Shown in pieces: positions 1 to 11,268 of a DNA stretch of 64,000 nt (position 1 is its first letter; each line of letters opens with the position of its first letter). Under the pieces are notes generated by a model. The model was not told the DNA's origin and did not search any database. It worked only from the letters and a program-made list of their open reading frames with translations. The stretch covers positions 558,001 to 622,000 of the forward strand of contig JARWIR010000092.1 of the NCBI GenBank assembly GCA_029959085.1. Direction: 5' to 3'. A program made the translations under genes and the position numbers. The stretch is from Nemophila menziesii (taxonomy: Eukaryota > Streptophyta > Magnoliopsida > Boraginales > Hydrophyllaceae).

Positions 1-185
1 AGAAATATTAAAATGAAGCCTTTTTATAACCATTGTTATTCTGTTAGAAGAATTGATACAATAAACATACATTGACCAAAGCCAACGGGAACCTGACCAA
101 CAAATCCAAAAATTCAAATTCAAGGCCTAAGAAAGAGAATTAAAATTAGAATTGAGGCAAAGGCAGTCATGGAATCTTATAAGCT
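1..185 (+). pseudogene. Tail of decayed unidentified reading frame
   Basis: Same sequence as the frame that crosses each later unit boundary. Read in one frame it gives a glutamine/lysine/glutamate-rich, coiled-coil-like stretch (QREPDQQIQKFKFKA, a stop, then ERELKLELRQRQS). The upstream part lies outside the window. I do not recognise the family. Confidence 0.45.
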
Positions 186-728
186 AGCTTTAGAATATCG
201 TATGAATTGATTACTAACGAGTCATATTTCCTAGAAGTTATTATCAACGTCTCCAACCCAACTAGAAAATGTTATGATATTATTTTACCGTTCTTGACGA
301 AATATAATATTATATAGTTTTTCTCGCATTATTTTTTCTTGGAACCAAAGAACATATTCCTTGGACAAGCTAGTTAGTCGTCCCTATTGACTAGTGAAAT
401 CTAGTATTTTACTCTTATTATTGTAGTGTTTTGTCTATTCTTTCAGATTTTATCATTAAACCAATTTTAGTGTAAAAAATACATAAATAAATTTATTAAC
501 ATATAACCATAAGAAATTTATATATTTAAATTTTTTATTATAATTAATAATATTAAATTATCATTCTATAAAGAGAAACAAAATGTTTAAGTTTTATTTT
601 TTAATTGTGTCACAAAAAATCAACAAGAAAAATATAATTGAAATTACTTAAAAAACATAAATTAAATCACAATTTTTTTGAAATGGTGTCGTCCAATATT
701 AAAATAATTTGTATTCAGAAAATATCAC
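186..728. other. AT-rich spacer upstream of leader block
   Basis: No coding potential seen on either strand. It holds a conserved ctagttag.cgtcccta element and many A/T runs. The same spacer precedes the leader block in every unit. Class B units share a deletion in it (gtgatgcattc at about 10556 and 41409), and the minus-strand L1 of U10 is inserted in it. Confidence 0.7.
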
Positions 729-1048
729 TCCTGCTAATTAAAAACCCTAAGCACCGCCTCCTTCAATTATCATACACACATTTTGATCATCTTCTTCATA
801 ATCAAATATTTATCTCTTCTAAAGATACTATTAGAAACTCATTTTCTCCTACTTTCTCTACATTCTTCCAAGTTGTTATCTTATCGACTATCATTCCTCT
901 TTTTCCTGAACATGGTCTTTTTCAATATTATGGTGTATCTAAAACCGAGTCTTTGTTCAGATTTCTATTCTACGAGTCAAATTCAATCGTGTATATGCTA
1001 GCCTCTATCAGATCGATGACCACGACATTTCAGTAATCTTAGGACATG
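729..1048 (+). promoter_or_regulatory. TATA/leader block, U1 copy
   Basis: A taattaaaaaccctaagc stretch (degenerate TATA-like box next to an AAACCCTAA telo-box) is followed by a pyrimidine-rich ~300-bp block ending at acatg|gtaaat, a plausible splice donor. In plants this arrangement suggests a core promoter, 5' leader exon and first intron border taken from a host gene. Two reading frames stay open here because the stretch is poor in stop-forming purines (up to 132 codons from 638), but neither product is recognisable and other copies break both. The promoter role is inference. Confidence 0.4.
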
Positions 1049-2054
1049 GTAAATTTCTCTAATTATTCAATTGCTTTTTATTTATTTTTTGTCAATAACT
1101 TATATATTAATTAAATGAATTTTTTTAATTAATTTAAACACACATTAAACACCCATCCACCACTACAAATCGCTAGGTTATACACGGGTGTTGAAAGAGT
1201 AGAAGATGTATCCTTGTGTTATTACCAAAATAGCAATTAAACTCTTATGGAGTGGTTGATTTGTAACAATTAGGTAAAAAATTTAGATCCACCTACCTTG
1301 ATCCACCTAGTGTCTTAGATCTAAATTAGGATCCACCTATAAGCTTTAAATTTTTTGCTTCATATTGCACGCCCAAAAAAACACTGCAACCGAGATGTTA
1401 TTTATTTTTATAAACCATAAAATTTAGTAAAAATAATGATTTAAAAAATATATGATTATAGAGGAAGGTTTAATCAGACGAGACTCCTTTATTATATCAA
1501 ATTCATGGTATAAAACAGCTTCCAATTAAATAACGCCAATAGGTGAATTTTTTAGTTTAAAGAATTTTCGGGTAACCCAAGGGTAGGGTAAAAAAAAGTT
1601 TACCTTCTGGTTACCGTTACACGCATTATTCAACATTAGTCAAACTTTTTTAACTTATGAAAAATTTAGAAAAATGACAAAATTTAAAAGACCGATATCA
1701 TTATACTTTAAAGATTAAATTTACAATTTTGAAATTACAAATCAAGAACTCGTGAATCAAATAGTTCAAGATAAGTTACAATCAGTTACAATCATTTTGA
1801 TTGAACATCAAAAGTATAGGTTGACTGGGAACTTGGTAGTGACCTTAAGAATATCTTAGAAGCCAAATGAAAAAACTTCTCTCATATGCATGTTTTGTTT
1901 TTTTTTTTTATGACATGGTTTTTTGGTTTAAGTAACCATAACCCAATAGATTTAATTTTTCTTCTTAAAAAGAGCAAGTGTGATTTTTGTTTGGATTCAT
2001 AATCAAATTTGGATTAAAAAGATAATATATACGTTTTAAGTTGATTTAAAGCAG
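1049..2054. other. Spacer with GATCCACCTA motifs and GGGTAACCC block
   Basis: Non-coding as far as I can see. It contains a cluster of GATCCACCTA motifs (about 1288-1342), a GGGTAACCC-rich block (about 1570-1615) and, toward the end, sequence that looks like the intron upstream of the LHP1-like exon. It recurs in every unit. The TAGTA target site of the small LTR element and the GTATATA target site of the plus-strand L1 both lie in the matching stretch of other units. Confidence 0.65.
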
Positions 2055-2246
2055 TCAAGGATGGCCAGAATAGACAAATACATGGGAACCTTTAGAAAAT
2101 CTATCGTTAATCAAGGATGACGTTGATGCTTTTGAAGAAAGGTTAGCTATTTTCTCACCATAGTGGTAGTGCACAAAGAAAGAGAGGTGTAAGAGGCGAC
2201 AAAGACTTGACATAGTTGTATAGTGGTGTTTAGGGTTTTGTTTATC
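2055..2246 (+). pseudogene. LHP1: LHP1-like chromodomain exon, U1 copy
   Basis: Read in the frame that starts after the AG at 2054, this gives GWPE-stop-TNTWEP, then KDDVDAFEERL, and a basic tail with KK and RRQRL. This matches the second half of the chromodomain of plant LIKE HETEROCHROMATIN PROTEIN 1 (hallmark GWPE..NTWEP.ENL...DVI.AFE, followed by a Lys/Arg-rich linker). LHP1 reads H3K27me3. A TTTAAAGCAG acceptor stands directly before the exon and a GTAAGT donor directly after it, so a genomic piece with intron borders was taken, not a cDNA. In-frame stops (TAG after GWPE, TAG after FSP and later) exclude a working protein. The other half of the chromodomain and the chromoshadow domain are not visible here. 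Confidence 0.72.
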
Positions 2247-2994
2247 GTAAGTAACATTTTATTAGAGTTAGAAATAAATAAATAGATGTTAATTTTGCAT
2301 AAATCTTTGATTTTTTAATGTCAAAACAACATATATATTTTATGAAAAGTCATGTATTATCAAATGAATTTCAATATTACAACAATTTGTCCCTTTACAT
2401 TTATTCTTAGTAATCTTTACTCACGAGCTAGATGTTATTTTTTTGGGTTGACCCTGGTCAAATATCATATCGTGCCTATAAATTATTATCTACATTCACT
2501 AAAATTTTAATATGTACCCCATAATACCATAACTCTTACTTCCCCTAAAATATCATATCGTGCCTCATTCAATCATTTAATCCACTACTCAAAATATTTA
2601 GCAACCTATAGTACCTAATATGGCAATAAAAACACTAGCATAATTTCTTTAGCTCAATTTACGAACCCACTACCCAAATCACAAACACCCTACGATTTCG
2701 AAAAATTTCCTCTCGTGCACCCTATATTTGAAATGTATACATAACCCACCTTTTTTAAACTTATCCGAACCAATCTGCCACACTACATCAGACAACCCAC
2801 ATCCTAATTTGATATTATAAGTGTTCCATAATCAATCAACTCCTACCATATCCATCTCCCACCTCGTTGCAAGCTTATAAAAGCTAGATCTACCTACTTT
2901 TAATATTTTGTCTCATGCAAAAAATTCTCATTCACATCACACATTTAGTTAGCATTTTCAATCCAATTAAGCATCTAGAGTTCATTAATGTGTA
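2247..2994. other. Spacer between LHP1-like exon and copia relic
   Basis: No reading frame recognised. A 15-base motif (tatcatatcgtgcct) occurs twice, near 2465 and 2550. Near 2872 lies agcttataaaagctag; other units have ggtagatctacc here, a perfect 12-bp palindrome (for example 44511-44522). The spacer recurs in all units except where deletions removed it (U4, U5, U6). Confidence 0.6.
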
Positions 2995-3410
2995 TATGAA
3001 CCTCTTCGAAATATGGAAATGGATGATGAAAGATAATGCTCCTATTGTTAGTACATGGGTTCTTTAGTTTAAGTACAAGGTTGATGGTAGTGTAGAGCGT
3101 TGCAGATCATGGTTAGTAGATACAATGGTTACTCAAATAAGAAGACTTGACTACCCCTAGTATATGTCACATATTGTTAGCAAATTTAAATTAGGAACAA
3201 GGTTGATGGTAATGTGAAGCGTTGCAGATCGTGGTTAGTAGATATCGTGGTTAGTAGATATAATGATTATTCAGTTACAAGTAATCATTATATCTATTGT
3301 TCTCCAATTGCAAAACTCATAAATTTGTAGTGTTAATTATCATTTGTTTCCATAAAACATTGAGCACTTCCTCAAATGGATGTTTATAACACTTTCCTAC
3401 ATGGTAATTT
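2995..3410 (+). mobile_element. Ty1-copia RT relic, U1 copy (truncated)
   Basis: Decayed copia reverse transcriptase: TWVL-stop-FKYKVDGSVERCRSWLVD corresponds to the conserved WVFK.KYK.DGS.ERYKARLVA block, then QMDV..TFLHGN to the QMDV.NAFLHGDL block. The KVDGSVER segment is present twice (about 3065 and 3195). The relic ends abruptly at the U1 deletion. Confidence 0.8.
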
Positions 3411-3830
3411 GAGCACTCATAAATAGAAAAGGTCGGGCCTTTAGATGGAACAAACAACGAACTATCAATGAGCGTAAGTAAATTGCATCAAAAGAAAAAG
3501 AGCGGACATCTGAAATAAATATCTTTGACCACTGAAAGAAAGAGCCAATATAAAGTGAAGTTGGAATTTCTATTACCCAAATCCAATCCTACAAGTCAAA
3601 TACTTGGAAGATTATTGATATAGAATTCATCGGGCATTCTAAGGGAATTGTGGACAATTAGAAATATTAAAATGAAGCCTTTTTATAACCATTGTTATTC
3701 TGTTAGAAGAGTTGATACAATAAACATACATTGACCAAAGCCAACGGGAACCTGACCAACAAATCCAAAAATTCAAATTCAAGGCCTAAGAAAGAGAATT
3801 AAAATTAGAATTGAGGCAAAGGAAGTCATG
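3411..3830 (+). pseudogene. Decayed unidentified frame across U1/U2 boundary
   Basis: Shortened copy, entered in mid-frame. In the frame used for the other copies it reads KIEKVGPLDGTNNELS, then a lysine-rich stretch, CKVKLEFL and QILGRLL-like segments, and across the unit boundary the Q/K/E-rich stretch. It has few stops for such AT-rich DNA, which suggests former coding sequence. I do not recognise it. Confidence 0.4.
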
Positions 3831-4370
3831 GAATCTTATAAGCTAGCTTTAGAATATCGTATGAATTGATTACTAATGAGTCATATTTCCTAGAAGTTAT
3901 AATCAACGTCTCCAACCCAACTAGAAAATATTATGATATTATTTTACCGTTCTTGACGAAATATAATACTATATAGTTTTTCTCGCATTCTTTTTTCTTG
4001 AAACCAAAGAACATATTCCTTGGACAAGCTAGTTAGACGTCCCTATAGACTAGTGAAATCTAGTATTTTACTCTTATTGTTGTATTGTTTTGCCAATTTT
4101 TTCAGATTTTATCATTAAACCAATTTTAGTGTAAAAAATATATAAATAAATTTATTAACATATAACCATAAAAAATTAAAATATTTAAATTTTTTAGTAT
4201 AATTAATAATATTAAATTATCATTCTATAAAGAGAAGCATAACGTTTAAATTTTATTTTTTAATTGTGTCACAAAAAATCAACAAGAAAAATATATTTGA
4301 AAGTACTTAAAAAAACATAAATTAAATCACATTTTTTTTGAAACAGTGTCATCCAATATTAAAATCACAT

Positions 4371-4686
4371 CCTACTTAAAAACCCTAAGCACCGCCTCCT
4401 TCAATTATCATAAACACATTTTGATCATCTTTTTCATCATCAAATATTTATCTCTTCTAAAGATACTATTAGAAACTCATTTTCTCCTACTTTCTCTACA
4501 TTCTTCCAACTTGTTATCTTATCGACTATCATTTCTCTTTTTCCTGAACCTGGTCTTTTTCAATATTATGGTGTATCTAAAACTGAGTCATTGTTCAGAT
4601 TTCTATTCTATGAGTCAAATTCAATCGTGTATATGCTAGCATCTATCAGATCGATGACCACGGTATTTCAGTAATCTTAGGACATG
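4371..4686 (+). promoter_or_regulatory. TATA/leader block, U2 copy
   Basis: cctacttaaaaaccctaagc box followed by the pyrimidine-rich leader and the acatg|gtaaat donor-like site. Compared with other units, the tcatgtgtattcagaaaatatcac piece before the box is missing here. Confidence 0.4.
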
Positions 4687-5527
4687 GTAAATTTTTCTAA
4701 TTATTCAATTGCTTTTTATTTATTTTTTTGTCAGTAACTTATATATTAATTAAATGAATTTTTTTAATTAATTTAAACACACATTAAACACCCATCCACC
4801 ACTACAAATCGCTAGGTTATACACGGGTGTTGAAAGAGTAGAAGATGTATCCTTGTGTTATTACCAAAATAGCAATTAAACTCTTATGGAGTGGTTGATT
4901 TGTAACAATTAGGTAAAAAAAATTAGATCCACCTACCTTGATCCACCTAGTGTCTTAAATATAAATTAGGATCCACCTACATGCTTTAAATTTTTTGCTT
5001 CATACTGCACGCCCAAAAAAGATGTTATTTATTTTTATAAACCATAAAATTTATTAAAAAAATTTATTTAAAAAATATATGATTATAGAGGAAGGTTTAA
5101 TTAGACGAGACTCTCCTTTATTCTATCAAATCCATGAGATAAAATAGTTTCCAATTAAATAACGCCAATAGGTGAATTTTTTTGGTTTAAAGAATTTTCG
5201 GGTAACCTAAGGGTAGGGTAAAAAAAGTTTATCCTCTGGTTACCCTTCTGTTTACCAGCATTATTCAACATTAGTCAAAAAATTTTAACTTATGAAAAAC
5301 TTAGAAAAATGAAAAAATTTAAAAGACTGATATCATTATACTTCTAAAGATTAAAGTTACAATTTTGACATTACAAATCAAGAACTCGTGTCGAATAGTT
5401 CAAGATAAGTTACAATCATTTTGATTGAACATCAAAAACATAGGTTGACCGGAAACTTGGTAGTGACCTTTAGAATATCTTAGAAGCCAAATGAAAAGAA
5501 TTCTCTCATATGCATGTTTTGTATATA

Positions 5528-7083
5528 CCCGATTTTTTTTTTTTTTTTTTTTTTCATTGGTGGCTAGAGTTTTAAAAGGAATATATTGTCCATTTGATAA
5601 TTTCTATAATGCTAGACTTTCAAATAGGAGATCGTGGAGTTGGGCTAGCATATATAAAGGAATACAATTCATTAAACAGCACACGATATGGAGAATAGGT
5701 AATGGAATCAACATAAATATTTGGAAACAGAAATGGGTAGATAATAATGTGATTTTGGAAAAACCGGCGGGGTGTACAATTGAATATGTGGCACAGCTAT
5801 TTAACCATGATATGATGGGATGGAATATGGATCTACTTAGACAGCTCTTCCCCCCTAATCAGGTCAACGATATTTGCAAAATACCAGTAATTGTTAACAA
5901 AGAGGAAGATAAAATGATTTGGCCTTTTTCAAAGGATGGCGAATATAGCACAAAATCGGGATACCATAAATTAGTCGAATTGGAAATTCAAAATGAAGCC
6001 CAAACATCTTCTCAAGGCATGACGGAAAATAGCGATCTTTGGAACATTATATGGAAGTCAAACGTGATGAACAAAGTGAGATCCTTTGGATGGAGAGTAT
6101 GTAACGGAGCTATACCTACTAAACGCAATTTAAAAACCAGGAAAATTATTAAAGATGCGATGTGCGATTGGTGCGAGTTGGATAAAGAAGATATTGAACA
6201 CTTATTCATAAAATGCCCACTTAGCATGGCGGTGTGGACTAATTCAAGACTACAAATCATGATAGAGAAAGATAAAAAATATGATATTGGTGAATGGTTC
6301 ATTAAGTTGAGGAAAAAATATAGTAAGAATGGATGGGATCAAAGCGAGTTTACTGCTTACTTCCTCCTCACTTTATGGAATATTTGGAAGGCAAAAATGA
6401 GAAGCTGGCATGAAAAAATTCCATGGGTAACCAAGGATGTTATTGCAAGAATTAACTCAGCAATGAATGACTTATTTAAATACAGAGATGCAAAGAGCAA
6501 AGACAATAATGAAGATAGCGAGTCGAGTAGCGGTATTGGTGAGGAAGATATTATCGAAAGTAATCCAATTCTTAAAGATGATGCAGAAGTTATTTTCATG
6601 AGCGACGCATCCTTCAAAAGAGACTATGAACCAGCAGGATTAGCAGCTACGGCAATAAACAAAGAAGGTATGGTAGTCCAGAAGATTACCACTAGTCAAC
6701 TAGTTAGAAGTCCTATTGAGGGTGAAGGATGGGCGGTTCTTCTTGCTATGAGAAGAGCTGCTAGCTGTAACTACCGGAGTGTTTCTTTTTACTCCGATAA
6801 CCTCGAACTAGTTCAAGGTATGAATAAGGATGAAGGTCTTCGATGGCAATTGGTTCCTTTCATTGCCGAAATGAAGAGCTGGTTGAAGAGATTCCCTAAT
6901 TGGAGAATTGATTACGTCAATCGGAAACTTAATAACGTAACTGATCTTGCAGCTAAATCGGCTAGGCGGAATCTAGACACAAATAAATGGAGGAACGGGA
7001 CCCTTAATGACTATTATGTTTATCTTAAGTCTCTGTATAAACGATCATAATTTATTTGTTTTCCCCGACAAAAAAAAAAAAAA
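5528..7083 (+). mobile_element. 5'-truncated L1-type LINE in U2
   Basis: The insertion interrupts a site intact in sister units (gttttgtatatattttttattac). The 7-bp target duplication GTATATA lies at 5521-5527 and 7084-7090. The 3' end has 14 A (7070-7083) preceded by ttccccgac. The 5' end starts cccga and then has 22 T (5533-5554) before recognisable ORF2 sequence, which is unusual. Only the C-terminal part of ORF2 remains, the common outcome of aborted target-primed reverse transcription. Sister units U1 and U8 have no insertion here, so it came after unit amplification. Confidence 0.93.
5555..7050 (+). CDS. LINE ORF2 C-terminal fragment: zinc-binding RT domain and RNase H
   Basis: Open over nearly 500 codons to TAA at 7048. 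It begins in the SLVARVLKG.Y.P segment typical just downstream of the plant L1 RT, followed by the W.SI..G...W.IGNG.NI.IW block. Next comes the zf-RVT domain (LWNIIWKSNVMNKVRSFGWR, then CDWCELDKEDIEHLFIKCP) and a C-terminal RNase H of the plant L1 type. Candidate catalytic acids are all present: Asp in MSDASFK (6604), Glu in EGEGWA (6724), Asp in YSDN (6796) and Asp in NVTDLA (6952). The true ORF2 start with endonuclease and RT is absent, and an ATG at 5491 lies in host flank, so no natural protein is expected. The intact frame argues for a young insertion. Confidence 0.9.
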
Positions 7084-7687
7084 GTATATATTTTTTTATT
7101 ACATGGTTTTTTGGTTTAAGTAACAATAACCCAAAAGATTGAGTAATATACGGGTAAAATACATGGACCCGTAAATTATAAGGTAACCCAATGAGTAAGG
7201 TTGGTTCATGTAAAATTAACATATGTTTCGGGTCGGTTTGGTTAAAATTAACTCGGTTTTTTGGTTTTGGTAAATTTTTGCTTTGCCATAGACAAAAATG
7301 TCATTCCACACTGCTACACCATAAAAATAGAAGGAAAAAAAAATTCAAACTCGTCTCTTCATCATCTATGAAATTGATTTCAATTCCCAACCTAGTCACA
7401 TTACTTTTTTTATAATTCTTCAAAATTTAAATTTATTTAAATCCACTCGAATATAATTATACACAAATCATTTAATATACAATTTTTTTTCCTGGTGTTG
7501 CATGTCAATATTTTACAATTTTTGTTGAAATGAAAAGGGTAAATTTTTCAGTATCTTTTATATGTTTATGCATAAATTTATATATTCTTCTTAAAAAGAG
7601 CAAGTGTGATTTTTGTTTGGATTTATAATCAAATTTGGATTAAAAAGATAATATATACGTTTTATGTTGATTTATGATTTAAAGCAG

Positions 7688-7879
7688 GCAAGGATGGCCA
7701 GAATAGACAAATACATGGGAACCTCTAGAAAATTTATCGTTAATCAAGGATGACGTTGATGCTTTTGAAGAAAAGTTAGCTATTTTCTCACCATAGTGGT
7801 AGTGCACAAAGAAAGAGCGGTGTAAGAGGCGACAAAGACTTGAAATAATTTTATAGTGGTGTTTAGGGTTTTGTTTATC
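7688..7879 (+). pseudogene. LHP1: LHP1-like chromodomain exon, U2 copy
   Basis: Same exon as in U1, with clean borders: ttaaagcag before it and gtaagt after it. It reads QGWPE-stop-TNTWEPLEN, KDDVDAFEEKL and the basic tail. The stop after GWPE is shared by all copies, so it predates amplification. Length 192 bases. Confidence 0.72.
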
Positions 7880-8630
7880 GTAAGTAACATTTTATTAGAG
7901 TTAGAAATAAATAAATAGATGTTAATTTTGCATAAATATTTGATTTTTCTAGTGTCAAAACAACATGTATATTTTATGAAAAGTCATGTATTATCAAATG
8001 AACTTCAATATTACAACAATTTGTCCCTTTACATTTATTCTTAGTAATATTTACTCACGAGCTAGATGTTATTTTTTTAGGTTGACCCTGGTCAAATATC
8101 ATATCGTGCCTATAAATTATTATCCACATTCACTATAATTTTAATATGTACCCCATAATACCATAACTCTTACTTCCCCTAAAATATCATATCGTGCCTC
8201 ATTCAATCATATAATCCACTACTCAAAATATTTAGCATCCTATAGTACCTAATATGGCAATAAAACCACTAGCATAATTTCTTTAGCTTAATTTACGAAC
8301 CCACTACCCAAATCACAAACACCCTACGATTTCGAAAAATTACCTCTCGTGCACCCTATATTTGAAATGTATACATAACCCACATTTTTTTAAACGTATC
8401 CGGACCAATCTGCCACACTACATCAGACAACCCACATCCTAATTTGATATTATAAGTGTTCCATAATCAATCAACTCCTACAATATCCATCTCCCACCTC
8501 GTTGCAAGGTTAAAAAAGCTAGATCTATCTACTTTTAATATTTTGTCTCATGCAAAAAAAAAATCTCATTCACATCACACATTTAGTTAGCATTTTCAAT
8601 CCAATTAAGCATCTAGAGTTCATTAATGTG

Positions 8631-9850
8631 TATATGAACCTCTTCGAAATATGGAAATGGATGATGAAAGATAATGCTCCTATTGTTAGTACATGGGTTC
8701 TTTAGTTTAAGTACAAGGTTGGTGGTAGTGTAGAGCGTTACAGATCATGGTTAGTAGATACAATGGTTACTCAATTAAGAAGATTTGACAACCCCTAGTA
8801 TATGTCACATATTGTTAGCACATTTAAGTTAGGAACAAGGTTGATGGTAATGTGGAGCGTTGCAGATCGTAGTTAGTAGATATCGTGGTTAGTAGATATA
8901 ATGATTATTCAGTTACAAGTAATCATTATATCTATTGTTCTCCAATTGCAAAACTCATAAATTTGTAGTGTTAATTATCATTTGTTTCCATAAAACATTG
9001 AGCACTTCCTCAAATGGATGTTTATAACACTTTCCTACATGGTAATTTCTATGAAGAAGTCTAGACTATACCAAAATTATTGGTAAATAGGGAGAGATAT
9101 TATTATGTCTGTTAGACAATTATTATATGATCTCAAATAGTCCTATCGAAATTGGGTTGCCAAATAATTGTCAACATAATTACAAGAATATGGTTATTCA
9201 CCTTCACTAGTAGATTATTTATTGATCACTAGATGTCATGAACCATCTATAAAATTAGTCTTTGTCTATGTCGACGATCTCATTATTTGTTGAAATGATA
9301 CATGAAAAATATAAGAAATTCAATATTTATGAATAAAAAACTTCACATCAAAGACTTGGGCCCTCTAAAATATTTTTTGGTCAAGAAGTTTTTACGTTCA
9401 AATAAAGGAATTTATATATCTTAAAGACAGTATGTGTTATACATCTTGAAAGACGATGAATTTTTTTTGTTCAAGACCTTCTAAATTTCCAATGGTACAA
9501 CATTTGAAATTTTCAACCGAAGAATTAAAGACTTCTCCATAATTTATCATCATAAAAGATATTGCATGTAAGATTAATATATCTCACTGTTACCTGACCT
9601 AACACAATATTCTAAATGTTGAAATATGTATTTTCATGCATACTTCTATTATTTGGATGGTGCAACATATTACTAAAGTATATCTAAGGAAAGCCTAGAC
9701 AAGGAATATTATTCACAAATAATAAAAGTCGCTGCGTGAAATCCTACTTTGATTTTGATTGGCCAAGGTACCTCACAACAAGACACTCGACCACCGAATT
9801 TTACATCATGTTAGAAGAATCCATTTTATCTTGGAGATCGAAGAAAGAAT
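8631..9850 (+). mobile_element. Ty1-copia RT/RNase H relic, U2 copy (full span)
   Basis: One of the fullest copies. Visible blocks in order: KVDGSVERYRSWLVD, QMDV..TFLHGNFYEE, LLYDLK-stop-SYRNWVAK, the catalytic YVDD (9267-9278) in LVFVYVDDLIIC, LHIKDLGPLKYFLGQEV, and at the RNase H end a DW..YLTT.HSTTEFYIMLEESILSWRSKK block. Many stops and frame changes; dead. No LTRs or integrase seen nearby, so only this pol segment became part of the macrorepeat. Confidence 0.88.
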
Positions 9851-9885
9851 TTGATAGCACAATACTGATTTAGATATATTGTTTT

Positions 9886-10458
9886 ATGAAAAAGTCATTT
9901 CCAGAAGGAAAAGTAAAGAAGAAAACACATAGATATTCGAAGAAAATTCACCTACGGAAATCGAAGAAGCACTATAATAATTTTCAGCAGAAGATCTACA
10001 TATCACACCTATCAGGCTAAAAAGGAAGCGGGTAACAGAAGTTCACAGAAAATAGAAAAGGTCGGGCCTCTAGATGGAACAAACAACGAACTATCGAAGA
10101 GCGTAAGTAAAATGCATCAAAAGAAAAAGAGCGGACATCTAAAATGAATATCTCCGACCACTGAAAGAAAGAGCCACGATAAAGTGAAGTTGGAATTTCT
10201 ATTAGCCAAATCCAATCCTACAAGTCAAATACTTGGAAGATTCTTGATATAGAATTCATCGGACATTCTAGGGACTTGTGGACAATTGGAAATATTAAAA
10301 TGAAGCCTTTTTATAACCATTGTTATTCTGTTAGAAGAATTGATACAATAAACATACATTGACCAAAGCCAACAGAACCTGACCAACAAATCCAAAAATT
10401 CAAATTTAAGGCCTAAGAAAGAGAATTAGAATTAGAATTGAGGCAAAGGTAGTCATGG
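9886..10458 (+). pseudogene. Decayed unidentified frame across U2/U3 boundary
   Basis: Directly downstream of the copia RNase H end. One frame reads (with scattered stops and small indels) a Ser/Arg/Lys stretch, E.SPTEIEEAL, FSAEDLHITPIRLKRKR, KIEKVG.LDGTNNELSKS, and after the unit boundary the Q/K/E-rich stretch. A GTAAGT inside (agcgtaagtaaa) could be an old splice donor. Unknown gene or retroelement piece. Confidence 0.4.
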
Positions 10459-10968
10459 AATCTTATAGGCTAGCATTAGAATATCATATGAATTGAATAC
10501 TAATGAGTCATATTTCCTAGAAGTTATAATCAACGTCTCCAATCCAACTAGAAAATGTGATGCATTCTCTTTTCTTGGAACCAAAGAACATATTCCTTGG
10601 ACATGCTAGTTAGACGTCCCTATAGACTAGTGAAATCTAGTATTTTACTCTTATTATTGTATTGTTTTGTCTATTCTTTCAGATTTTATCATTAAACCAA
10701 TTTTAGTTGAAATATACATAAATAAATTTATTAACATATAACCATAAGAAATTTTAATATTTAAATTTTTTATTATAATTAATAATATAAAATATATCAT
10801 TCTATAAAGAGAAACATAACGTTTAAGTTTTATTTTTTAATTGTGTCACAAAAAATCAACAAGAAAAATATAATTGAAAGTACTTAAAAAACATAAATTA
10901 AATCACAATTTTTTTGAAACTGTGTCGTCCAATATTAAAATCATGTGTATTCAGAAAATAATCACCCC

Positions 10969-11268
10969 TCCTACTTAAAAACCCAAAGCGCCACCTCCTT
11001 CAATTATCATACACACATTTTGATCATCTTCTTCATCATCAGTTATTTATCTCTTCTAAAGATATTATTAGAAATCATTTTCTCCTACTTTCTCTACATT
11101 CTTCCAACTTGCTATCTTATCCAGTATCATTTCTCTTTTTCCTGAACCTGGTCTTATTCAATATTATGGTGCATCTAAAACTGAGTCATTGTTCAAACTT
11201 CCATTCTACAAGTCAAATTCAATCGTATCAGATAGATGACAACGACATTTCAGTAATCTTAAGACATG
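10969..11268 (+). promoter_or_regulatory. TATA/leader block, U3 copy
   Basis: cctacttaaaaacccaaagc (telo-box mutated here) followed by the leader. The end of the leader is shortened, with tatgctagcatc missing, so the frames seen in other copies are disrupted. Confidence 0.35.

Larger units (their letters stand above)
1..3659 (+). repeat. Macrorepeat unit U1 (class A, shortened)
   Basis: First visible copy of the ~5.05-kb tandem macrorepeat. Its first bases (gaaatattaaaatgaagcc) recur at every later unit start. It contains the leader block, LHP1-like exon and the first part of the copia relic. At about 3410 the sequence jumps from the copia TTCCTACATGGTAATT stretch straight to the AGAAAAGGTCGGGCC stretch of the decayed frame, so roughly 1 kb present in U2 and U8 is missing. 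Like U2 and U8 it lacks the ggttcttc segment in the second copia half-repeat (gttagcaaatttaaatt), which is the class A marker. Confidence 0.92.
3660..10287 (+). repeat. Macrorepeat unit U2 (class A, with LINE)
   Basis: Complete unit of about 5.06 kb once the L1 insertion is removed. It shares with U8 a deletion of the aacactgcgacc stretch (gcccaaaaaagatgttattt near 5013 and 37432), the gacc variant aacccaaaagattgag, and the class A copia deletion. It differs from U8 in having the L1. Confidence 0.93.

Noticed and set aside
729..760. AAACCCTAA boxes as interstitial telomere repeats
   Set aside because: Only one copy per unit, next to a TATA-like box; a promoter telo-box is more likely.
638..1036. 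A 132-codon open frame (and overlapping frames of 60-125 codons in other units) in the leader block as a protein gene
   Set aside because: Two frames are open over the same pyrimidine-rich stretch, products are Leu/Phe/Ser-rich with no recognised domain, and other copies break them by small indels. Listed as leader instead.
5533..5554. T22 tract as a Pol III terminator or assembly artefact
   Set aside because: It sits inside target-duplication borders of a LINE, next to ORF2 sequence, so an insertion-junction origin fits better. Its exact length may still be a sequencing uncertainty.
2995..9850. Copia relics as complete LTR retrotransposons
   Set aside because: No copia LTRs, gag, protease or integrase found around them; the relic ends within the macrorepeat and has many stops.
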